Source: Falsiroseomonas bella (GTDB lineage Bacteria; Pseudomonadota; Alphaproteobacteria; Acetobacterales; Acetobacteraceae). Taken from it: 64,000 nucleotides of DNA. Below the pieces are notes generated by a model. The model had not been told where the DNA came from. It saw only the letters and a list, made by a program, of their open reading frames with translations, and made no database searches. The translations under genes were made by a program, and so were the position numbers. Positions 43,896-50,244 of this stretch are shown here, in pieces (position 1 is the stretch's first letter; the number at the start of each line of letters is the position of its first letter). The stretch covers positions 1 to 64,000 of the forward strand of contig NZ_QGNA01000007.1 of the NCBI RefSeq assembly GCF_003173615.1, in the 5' to 3' direction.

Positions 43896-44498
43896 GTGAT
43901 CTCGACCTTCACGGCGTTCTTCGACGCGAATGTCTTTTACGGGGCACGCCTGCGCAGCCTCGTGCTCTTCCTCGCCCAGACGAAGCTGTTCCGGGCGAGG
44001 TGGAGCGACCGGGTGCACGATGAATGGATCCGAAATCTGCTGCAGAAGCGGCCAGACCTGAAGCCTGCTGATCTCGCGCGGACCCGCCAGCTGATGGACG
44101 CATCAGTCCTGGACGCACTGGTCACGGGCTACGAACCGCTCATCGACGCGATGGTCCTGCCGGATCCTGACGACCGCCATGTCCTCGCCGCCGCGGTGGT
44201 CTGCAAGGCGAGTTGCATCGTAACCTTCAACGTCTCCGACTTCCCGCCGGACCGCCTGGCGCCCTACGGCCTGCACGCCGTGCACCCGGACGACTTCCTA
44301 CTCGACGTCGAGAGCATCGATCCGTCGGCCTTCGCCGATGCGGTGCGGGAAGACCTGGATCACTACCGCGCCCCGCCGCTCGAGCTCCCCGAGTATGTCG
44401 TCGCGCTCCGCAAGGCCGGAGTTCCCCGTATCGCGGACCAGATTGGCAAGCTCGCTCCGATCCTGGAGCGGCGACCGAGCGACCTGCCGGCGGATTAG
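43896..44498 (+). CDS. PIN-domain toxin (VapC-like ribonuclease)
   Basis: The 200-residue toxin starts at a GTG at 43896. PIN-domain acidic residues are visible: Asp10 in AFFDANVFYGARL, Glu43 in VHDEWIRN, and the Asp pair at 92-93 in LPDPDDRHVLAAAVVCKA; CIVTFNVSDFPPDRL follows. PIN toxins cleave RNA, often tRNA or rRNA, and are held in check by the antitoxin. The stop overlaps by two bases the stop of the tail chaperone fusion frame on the other strand, so the module fits snugly into the tail operon. Confidence 0.83.
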   Translation: MISTFTAFFDANVFYGARLRSLVLFLAQTKLFRARWSDRVHDEWIRNLLQKRPDLKPADLARTRQLMDASVLDALVTGYEPLIDAMVLPDPDDRHVLAAAVVCKASCIVTFNVSDFPPDRLAPYGLHAVHPDDFLLDVESIDPSAFADAVREDLDHYRAPPLELPEYVVALRKAGVPRIADQIGKLAPILERRPSDLPAD

Positions 44499-44824
44499 GT
44501 GGCAGGACTCGCCGCGCTGCGCTCTGCGCTGCCCTCGGCCATGCCGATGCGGATAGCGAGTAGCAGTTCGGTGGCGGCCCAGCCGCCGGCGCCCAGTTCG
44601 CGCGCCGCGGCGAGCGCGCCGGCGGTGTCGAGCGTCAGGCCGGCCATCGTGACTTCGGCGCAGGTGGTGCCGGCGGCCCAGCAGGCGTGCCCTTCAACGC
44701 TGGCGGGGGTGTGCGCGGCGTAGGGGCAGGCATCGGCGCAGTCGCGGCCGAGGGCGGCACAGCCGCGGCAGTATTCGGGCCCGCGGCCGAAGTGCCAGGC
44801 GGCGCGGGCCCTCAGCCGTTTCCC
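44495..44824 (-). CDS. tail assembly chaperone T-like extension, made by -1 frameshift
   Basis: The frame from the slippery site at 44818-44824 to TAA at 44495 encodes about 107 residues and has no start codon at its 5' end. It begins RLRARAAWHFGRGPEYCRGC. A cysteine-rich segment (CRGCAALGRDCADACPYAA, later HACWAAGTTC) may bind zinc. A helical tail follows (GALAAARELGAGGWAATELL). It is expected only as the C-terminal part of a 231-residue fusion with the upstream G-like protein, as with lambda gpGT, which links tail tube and tape measure during assembly. An internal start is a less likely alternative. Confidence 0.72.
   Translation of the reverse strand, partial: GKRLRARAAWHFGRGPEYCRGCAALGRDCADACPYAAHTPASVEGHACWAAGTTCAEVTMAGLTLDTAGALAAARELGAGGWAATELLLAIRIGMAEGSAERSAASPAT
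44777..44824 (-). promoter_or_regulatory. -1 programmed frameshift signal
   Basis: Reading leftward, the slippery heptamer G GGA AAC (44824 to 44818) is in the exact zero frame of the G-like gene. It is followed by a 6-base spacer GGCTGA that contains the stop codon. A perfect 9-bp stem then follows, GGGCCCGCG (44811-44803) with CGCGGGCCC (44785-44777), around a 17-base loop. Heptamer, spacer and stem all meet the usual requirements for -1 frameshifting, and lambda uses the closely related GGGAAAG at the same gene position. Confidence 0.82.
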
Positions 44825-45189
44825 TCGGCGGCCACCGCGGCGACGGGCGCCGTGGCGCGGTCCCAGAAGGCGGCGGCGATGTCGTCGAGGTCCATCAGAC
44901 GCTCGACCGCCTCGGGCGAGAGCGGCAGCGGCTTGCCGGCCGCGTCGCCGACGCCCTCCCAGGCGGTGACGGCATGGCGAGCCAGCGCCTTGACGAGGAA
45001 GGCGAAGGACAGGCCGCGCGACATGTCCGGGTCGAGGTCTGGGTCGGCGATGCGGATCGCGGCGAGGCGGCGCGCGGCGGCGGCCTGGGCCGCCGACATG
45101 ACCGCCGTCGTCACCGGGCGGATCTCGACGCGGACGCCGCGCGGCAGGTCGAGCCAGTACGGCTCGGCCGGGAGGTCGAGGGTGAGCAT
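44812..45189 (-). CDS. phage tail assembly chaperone, G-like
   Basis: From the ATG at 45189, preceded by AAGGA, the product is 125 residues: MLTLDLPAEPYWLDLPRGVR, VEIRPVTTAVMSAAQAAAAR, DMSRGLSFAFLVKALARHAV and EAVERLMDLDDIAAAFWDRA. It is predicted to be mostly helical. Its place between tail tube and tape measure genes, its size and the frameshift signal at its 3' end identify it as the gpG-type chaperone that coats the tape measure protein. A longer start at 45249 is possible but lacks a good ribosome site. Confidence 0.75.
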   Translation of the reverse strand: MLTLDLPAEPYWLDLPRGVRVEIRPVTTAVMSAAQAAAARRLAAIRIADPDLDPDMSRGLSFAFLVKALARHAVTAWEGVGDAAGKPLPLSPEAVERLMDLDDIAAAFWDRATAPVAAVAAEGNG

Positions 45190-45355
45190 CGGGGAGATTC
45201 CTTGGTGGGGGTGATTGAGCTGAGCCGCTAAGGTCTGGGGCACGCTCAAGAGGAACGCACACGCATTGACTGGCGTGCCCCAGCGATGGCGCTTGGACCG
45301 ATACGACGCTGTCGCTCCGGTCCTCGGGTCGATTCAGACGTTCAACGGCCGCGGC

Positions 45356-46366
45356 TCAGAAGGTATTTGCCCTAACGAGCCCGATGAGACGACGGAAGTC
45401 GGCATCGGCGCTGTCGCTCTTCCAGCGGTTCACGAAGCGACACACGATCTGCAGGTTGCCCGGCTCATAGTGTCCTGCACTGTCGATCCGATCGAGCGAG
45501 CAACGCAGCTCGGGGTCGCTACCGTCCTCATCAAATTGCAACGCGATCCCGGTGATCGCACAGAGGCCGTCCTGATCATCGATGAGGGATGCGACGTACT
45601 TTTCCAGCGCCGGCTTGTCGAAGGACGTGCGCTTGTCCTTCAGGGTGCGCAGCACCTGCTGACCATTCGCGGCAGCCACCGTGCTGAACACGGTCTCAAC
45701 CATCCGAAATATGGTCTTGCGCTTGGCGTCATAGATGGTCGCGGGGTTGCGGCCGGTTCGCACAACCTTTGCCTGCCATTCGGGCCTGCCGTGCCAGGGC
45801 TCGAGGCCGACGCCATCAATGAGAGCGAGCGCGTATTCCGCATTGTCGGGTGAGAGCTGCTGCAACGTGCCTTCGGTGAAGAGGAAATCGCGAGCCTTTG
45901 GGTGGAGGCCGGCCCAAGGCAGGGGGCGTCCCTTTCGGTCGCGGTCTCGCCATGGTTCGGCTGGCTTGTGCAGCTCGAAGACGCGAGGGCCATCGCGCTG
46001 CGGATTGAAGGAGGGCATCAGGGTGATCTCGACGGGCTCAGGCCGCGAGATCGTCCACCACAGCTTATCCTTCTCCCTGTGGATCCAGACGTCACCGCTT
46101 GTCTCGGCGATGGCATCGTTCAGGCCGAACCAGCGTGAAGCGACCGCCCGTGTGGGAATCTCCATGCGGGCCGTCTTGAGGTTTGCCACTGCGAAGTCGA
46201 CGAAACCGTCGCGGTCCCGGCGCTCCCAAAAGGGATGGACGCGCTCGTTGTTGATGGTCGCGACGGTGCCGCGCTCCAGACATCTCGGCCAGAGATAATT
46301 CGACTGACCGAAGTTCGCGATGAAGACCCTCAACGCTATTGCCTCTTCCCCGTCGGCGGCGCTCAC
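45356..46366 (-). CDS. HNH endonuclease-like protein inside the tail module
   Basis: The product is 336 residues from the GTG at 46366; a TTG at 46333 with GGGGAAGAGG upstream may be the true start (RVFIANFGQSNYLWPRCLER). The C-terminus is HNH-like: DDQDGLCAITGIALQFD, then SLDRIDSAGHYEPGNLQIVC and RFVNRWKSDS, where DRID...GNLQ-VC-x-x-N is the catalytic/metal region. The N-terminal ~200 residues are not recognised (WIHREKDKLWWTISRPEPVE). It sits between tail tube and chaperone genes, where free-standing homing endonucleases or anti-phage nucleases are found. Function is inferred only. Confidence 0.68.
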   Translation of the reverse strand: MSAADGEEAIALRVFIANFGQSNYLWPRCLERGTVATINNERVHPFWERRDRDGFVDFAVANLKTARMEIPTRAVASRWFGLNDAIAETSGDVWIHREKDKLWWTISRPEPVEITLMPSFNPQRDGPRVFELHKPAEPWRDRDRKGRPLPWAGLHPKARDFLFTEGTLQQLSPDNAEYALALIDGVGLEPWHGRPEWQAKVVRTGRNPATIYDAKRKTIFRMVETVFSTVAAANGQQVLRTLKDKRTSFDKPALEKYVASLIDDQDGLCAITGIALQFDEDGSDPELRCSLDRIDSAGHYEPGNLQIVCRFVNRWKSDSADADFRRLIGLVRANTF

Positions 46367-46436
46367 GAGAGGGAGATATTCTGGCGGCCTTGATGCGAAA
46401 GCGGAAGAGCTCGCCAGGCCGGACCCGGCTGAAGCG

Positions 46437-47393
46437 TCACGCGTACTCTGTCCCCGCCTGCTGGTTCTTCAGCACGGTGGTCATCATCCGCGTCGCCGTC
46501 GCGTTGAACGCCGCGCGGAATTCGAAGCTCGCCTCGACGCCGGCGGGCCCCTCTATCGGCGTCTTCGCGAGCGCCAGATAGACCTCGTGCAGCGTGAAGG
46601 TGAGGCTGCGGTTCGCGTCGATGGTGAACGCGAAGGCGAACTCCGCCGCGGTGCCGTTCTGCGCCTGCGTCAGCAGTGTCGTGTCGGCAAAGCGCGCGGT
46701 GATCTGGCCGGTGGCGCGGGCGATGCCGGGATCCGCGCCCTCGATCTTGCGATCGGCGCGGATTGTGCGCACCGCCTCGACGCTGTTCGAGTAGGCGAGC
46801 CGCGCGCCGGTAACCTGCGCCAGCGCAGAGCCGGCGCGAGAGATGGAGCCCTGCGCCTTGTTGAAGGCCGTGTAGGCGGCCGAGACCGGTGTGCCGCCGG
46901 AGGACGAGCCCGAGCGCGTCGAGCCCTGGGCGATCAGCTTGATTGTCGCCGTCGCCGGCCCGGTCGGCGAGAAATCGATCTCCAGCGCGTCCGCGCGCAC
47001 GCCGGCGCAGACGTCGTAGCTCGGCACGTCCGGGTAGCCGATCTCGATCGCCTGCGAGGGCAGCGTCGCCGCACCCGATCCGAAAGTATGGGTGAAGTTC
47101 GGGTTGGTGCCGGTGGTGGTCGGCGCGCCGAGTAGCAGCCGCAGCCAGTGCCCGATGTTGATCAGGTCCACCGGCACGACGACGTCGCCCTCGACGGTGA
47201 CGGTGTCGAAGAACGGCGCGGCCGGATCGCGATTGCCGCCGAGGCCGATAACATCGGCATCCAGCAGCGGCTGCTCGGCGCCGAGGTTGCAGGAGAGAAA
47301 GGGCACGCGCCGCCAGTTGCCGCCCGGCGCGGTGCCGTAGGTGACCTCGGGGATCATGAGCAGGCGCGAGTTGGCACCGATGGCACGGGGCAT
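46437..47393 (-). CDS. phage tail tube protein
   Basis: This 318-residue protein begins MPRAIGANSRLLMIPEVTYG, TAPGGNWRRVPFLSCNLGAE, typical of the Phage_tube_2-type major tail proteins. The rest is beta-rich with VTVEGDVVVPVDLINIGHWL, PNFTHTFGSGAATLPSQAIE and a C-terminal TPIEGPAGVEASFEFRAAFN. It polymerises around the tape measure to form the tail tube. It lies next to the connector genes, as in siphoviral structural order. Confidence 0.83.
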   Translation of the reverse strand: MPRAIGANSRLLMIPEVTYGTAPGGNWRRVPFLSCNLGAEQPLLDADVIGLGGNRDPAAPFFDTVTVEGDVVVPVDLINIGHWLRLLLGAPTTTGTNPNFTHTFGSGAATLPSQAIEIGYPDVPSYDVCAGVRADALEIDFSPTGPATATIKLIAQGSTRSGSSSGGTPVSAAYTAFNKAQGSISRAGSALAQVTGARLAYSNSVEAVRTIRADRKIEGADPGIARATGQITARFADTTLLTQAQNGTAAEFAFAFTIDANRSLTFTLHEVYLALAKTPIEGPAGVEASFEFRAAFNATATRMMTTVLKNQQAGTEYA

Positions 47394-47414
47394 GGGGCGT
47401 CTCCGGGAGCGGGA

Positions 47415-47843
47415 TCAGGCCAGCGGCGAGCCGGCGACGGTGAAGGACAACGTGACGGGAACGGAGGCGGCGCGGGCCGCGGCGGCGCCTTCAGTCTCGG
47501 CGTCGTCGAAGGAGGACGCGCCGGGCTGCGCCCACTCCACCGCGCCGCCGAGGGTGCGGTCGCCGGCGATCGCGGCCGCGATGTCGACCAGCAGCGCATC
47601 GAGCAGCGCGCCCGTGGTCGCGACGACCTCGACCTCGGCGCGATGCTCGACCGCCCAGGCGAGCGGCGAGAGGATGGCGGTTTCCTCCACCGTCTCGCCG
47701 TCACGGACCACGACGAGCCCACCGGGCGGAAGGCGCTGCGGAACGGTCTCGTTGCGGAGGACCTTCGGGGCGGGGTTCCGCGCGGCCAGGGCGGCACCCA
47801 GGCGGGCGTACAGGGCAGCCAGAGCCGTCTCGCGCACACTCAT
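47415..47843 (-). CDS. phage minor tail / tail terminator-like protein
   Basis: The product is 142 residues from the ATG at 47843. MSVRETALAALYARLGAALA, LPPGGLVVVRDGETVEETAI and HRAEVEVVATTGALLDALLV fit a small alpha/beta tail-terminator (lambda U-like) fold. Its position directly before the tube gene and its size support that role. It overlaps the previous stop by four bases. Confidence 0.65.
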   Translation of the reverse strand: MSVRETALAALYARLGAALAARNPAPKVLRNETVPQRLPPGGLVVVRDGETVEETAILSPLAWAVEHRAEVEVVATTGALLDALLVDIAAAIAGDRTLGGAVEWAQPGASSFDDAETEGAAAARAASVPVTLSFTVAGSPLA

Positions 47844-48562
47844 CCGGTCCTCGCCGTCTCGGCTTCCCAGGCCGCCACGAAGCGCCGCGGCAGGCGACGT
47901 AGGGCGCGCAGCGATGCTCCGCGGACGTCGAGGCGCTTGGTCAGCTTCACCTGGGGCAGCAGCAGGAACATCGGCACCATCCCCTGTTCGAGCAGGCCGC
48001 GGGCCCAGGCCTCGCGGCCCTTGCGGTTGGCCGTCCCGACCTCGGCGACGCCGCCGGCGATCAGGCGGGTCCGCCGCCGTCGGCCGGTCTGCGTCCCCTG
48101 GCGCAGCGGCAGGCACCAGACGAAGCCCCGCCCCGAGCGGAAGGGCCGCAGGAAGCCCTGGCCGGAGGCGACCATCTGAGCCGGCGTGACGCGCAGCCCC
48201 TTGTCACCGCGGCCGCGCCAGCCGCGGGCGGCGTTGAAGCCGGTGGCGATCGCGAGGAAGCGCCCGCCGCCCTTCGGCCGGATCAGCGCCCCACGCTCGA
48301 AGGCTTCGATCACCAGCGGGGTCTTGCTCCAGACCAGGCCGGCGGCGCGCATCGACACGCCGGTGCGGGGGAAGACCTGGGAGCGCCAGGCATTGGCGAT
48401 GCCGCGGGCTTTCCCGCCCAGGGATCCGGTGACCTGGCCGCGGAGCTCAGTCTTCAGCGCGTCGGTCTCGGCGCGCACGGCGTGGGAGGCGGCGCGCTCG
48501 CCGGCGCGGACCTCCTCGGCCAGCACCTTCCGGAGATCGCCGACGACAGCGGAGAGGCGCAT
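47840..48562 (-). CDS. phage minor tail protein (DUF6441-like, lambda Z-like)
   Basis: The 240-residue basic protein begins MRLSAVVGDLRKVLAEEVRA, GERAASHAVRAETDALKTEL, followed by a beta-rich core (SKTPLVIEAFERGALIRPKG; RFLAIATGFNAARGWRGRGD). This layout of an N-terminal helix plus an Arg-rich domain resembles the DUF6441/gpZ-like group that lies between connector and tail terminator genes. It probably works at the head-tail joint. Confidence 0.65.
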   Translation of the reverse strand: MRLSAVVGDLRKVLAEEVRAGERAASHAVRAETDALKTELRGQVTGSLGGKARGIANAWRSQVFPRTGVSMRAAGLVWSKTPLVIEAFERGALIRPKGGGRFLAIATGFNAARGWRGRGDKGLRVTPAQMVASGQGFLRPFRSGRGFVWCLPLRQGTQTGRRRRTRLIAGGVAEVGTANRKGREAWARGLLEQGMVPMFLLLPQVKLTKRLDVRGASLRALRRLPRRFVAAWEAETARTG

Positions 48563-48563
48563 G

Positions 48564-48872
48564 CTACCGCCGGCAGAGCACGCGCCAGGCGACCCCGGCA
48601 GCTTCTCGCTCGGCGCTGTCCACCGTCAGCAGGTCCGGGCCGATGGTGAAGGTGTCGCCCGGCTCGATCGCTGGCAGGGCCGCAATGGCGACTGTCAACA
48701 CGTCGGTCGCGCGCAGCACCGGAGTGTCGAAGGCGTCCACCACGCGATCAGGGCTGGAGCGCAGGACGCGAATGGGGAGAGGCGCGCCGGTGCCCGCGGC
48801 GCGGTAGGTCGCCTCGACGCTCAGGTTCGGGTCGGCGGCGAGCACCGCAAGTGCATCGTCGAAGACGCCCAT
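48564..48872 (-). CDS. phage head-tail joining protein (gpFII-like)
   Basis: The product is 102 residues: MGVFDDALAVLAADPNLSVE, ATYRAAGTGAPLPIRVLRSS and DTFTIGPDLLTVDSAERE. The size, beta-rich C-terminus and gene position agree with a lambda FII-type connector that closes the head and meets the tail. It lies 1 base before the DUF6441-like gene. Confidence 0.65.
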   Translation of the reverse strand: MGVFDDALAVLAADPNLSVEATYRAAGTGAPLPIRVLRSSPDRVVDAFDTPVLRATDVLTVAIAALPAIEPGDTFTIGPDLLTVDSAEREAAGVAWRVLCRR

Positions 48873-48878
48873 GTCGGA

Positions 48879-49154
48879 TCAGCCGAGCCCGAGCCATGAG
48901 GCGAGCTTCGCGCCGACTGCGGCGCCCACGATTCCGCCGGCTGCGGCCGCGCCCGTCGCCGGGATCGCGGGCGACGCGCCCGGCACTCCGCCCGCCGCCA
49001 GCGACAGCCGCGCCGTGAGTCCGGCCATCGCCTTGACCAGCTCCGTGACGGTGCGGGTCAGCTCGCGCATGTCCTTGTCACCCTCGGCCAGGCGTCGCTC
49101 GATCTCGGTCAGGCGGGTGACGATGATGCCGAGTTCGCGGTCGTGGTCCGTCAT
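48879..49154 (-). CDS. small coiled-coil/membrane protein, possible holin or lysis helper
   Basis: The product is 91 residues. The first half is a charged coiled coil (IIVTRLTEIERRLAEGDKDM, RELTRTVTELVKAMAGLTAR). The second half ends in a Gly/Ala-rich hydrophobic helix (AAAAGGIVGAAVGAKLASWL). The layout resembles XhlA-type or other small phage lysis proteins. Its start overlaps the stop of the endolysin-like gene (ATGA), so the two form a small lysis cassette. No definite holin family can be named. Confidence 0.5.
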   Translation of the reverse strand: MTDHDRELGIIVTRLTEIERRLAEGDKDMRELTRTVTELVKAMAGLTARLSLAAGGVPGASPAIPATGAAAAGGIVGAAVGAKLASWLGLG

Positions 49155-49807
49155 CGGGTGACCTCCCGCTGCCGCTGCAGCCGCTGGTGGATGGTCCAGG
49201 CCGCGACGCCGATCACCGCGGCGGCGACGCCCCAGGGGCCGATCGAGCGCAGCACGGCGGCCAGGCCCTCGGCATGCGGCGCCAGCGTCGTGACGGCATC
49301 AACCACCGCCGCCGCCGTGACGCCGGCGACCACCGAGCCCGCGGCGGCGCGGACCGTCCCGCTGTGCGCGAGACCCAGCTGGACCAGGCCGGCCATGCGC
49401 AGGCCCTCCGCGATCGTCTCCGGCGCGTAGGGCATGCCGCCGAGCTCGTGGCGGATGATCGCCTCGACGAGGCCGCGCATGGTGGCCGCGTCATGCAGGT
49501 CGATGGGATCGTCGAGCCCGACCCCGAGCCGTGCGGCGACCGCCGCCTGGTAGGCCCGCGTATCGTTCTCGCTGCTCGGGGCCCAGCGCGCGACGATGCC
49601 GCGCACCGTGCGCAGCCCATGCCGGTCCTGGTAGCTCTGCAGCAGCAACGCCAGCGCGCGGATGCCGTGCTGGTGCGAGCGGAACCGGCAGAACCGCCCG
49701 TCCGAGGGCGGCGTCTCGAGGCCAAGCCACTTGTTCGTGGGCAGGTGCTCGATGTTGCCGGGGTTGCGGTTGCGGTAGCCCCGGCTGAGCTTCGGATCGC
49801 CGCTCAT
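49151..49807 (-). CDS. phage endolysin-like protein (PRD1 P5 / lytic enzyme type) with membrane tail
   Basis: The product is 218 residues. The N-terminal ~120 residues read RGYRNRNPGNIEHLPTNKWL, RFCRFRSHQHGIRALALLLQ and WAPSSENDTRAYQAAVAARL, typical of phage structural/lytic proteins related to PRD1 P5. The remainder contains two hydrophobic segments (GSVVAGVTAAAVVDAVTTLA; IGPWGVAAAVIGVAAWTIHQ) that could anchor it in the membrane or act as a holin-like part. It lies between capsid decoration and connector genes. Confidence 0.7.
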   Translation of the reverse strand: MSGDPKLSRGYRNRNPGNIEHLPTNKWLGLETPPSDGRFCRFRSHQHGIRALALLLQSYQDRHGLRTVRGIVARWAPSSENDTRAYQAAVAARLGVGLDDPIDLHDAATMRGLVEAIIRHELGGMPYAPETIAEGLRMAGLVQLGLAHSGTVRAAAGSVVAGVTAAAVVDAVTTLAPHAEGLAAVLRSIGPWGVAAAVIGVAAWTIHQRLQRQREVTR

Positions 49808-50154
49808 GCGCCGCTCGCCGGCACGCGGGCCAGCATCACGCGCACTGTGGCATCGGCCGCCAGGGCAGCGACAGTGCAGAGGCCGACCTGGAAGTTGCCG
49901 GTCGCGGTAGTGGTGATGCGGCGGTTGGTGTTGTCCCAGAACACCCGCGCGCCCTGGCTGATGGCCAGCGAGGGCTCCTTGGTCAGTTCGAACTCGCCGC
50001 GAGTCTCGCAGTCGACGCTGGCGTTCTGGGCGGCGTCGGACGCCGCCACCCCGAAGAAGGCGCCGACCAGCATGCCCTGGCCGGAGAGGATCCCGCCGGC
50101 ATAGGGCACCACCATCGGGATGGAGCGCGCGTCGGGACGGATGCAGTTGCGCAT
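49804..50154 (-). CDS. phage DUF2190 capsid decoration-type protein
   Basis: The product is 116 residues with the DUF2190 pattern: PMVVPYAGGILSGQGMLVGA, DCETRGEFELTKEPSLAISQ, GARVFWDNTNRRITTTATGN and FQVGLCTVAALAADATVRVM. Members coat or fasten the head surface. Its position immediately after the capsid gene supports this role. It overlaps the endolysin-like gene by four bases. Confidence 0.8.
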   Translation of the reverse strand: MRNCIRPDARSIPMVVPYAGGILSGQGMLVGAFFGVAASDAAQNASVDCETRGEFELTKEPSLAISQGARVFWDNTNRRITTTATGNFQVGLCTVAALAADATVRVMLARVPASGA

Positions 50155-50244
50155 GGGAGGGTCTCCTGAAAGCGCGCAGGGCGCCGACCGGCTCTCCGGC
50201 GGCGCCCTGGCGCGATGCGGATGGGAGGGAGGGAAGCGGCGGGA

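Noticed and set aside
44498-45262. A single 255-residue leftward gene covering both chaperone frames
   Set aside because: Its first ~150 residues are a mirror-type frame over the G-like protein. Only the part after 44824 is protein-like, which fits frameshifting instead.
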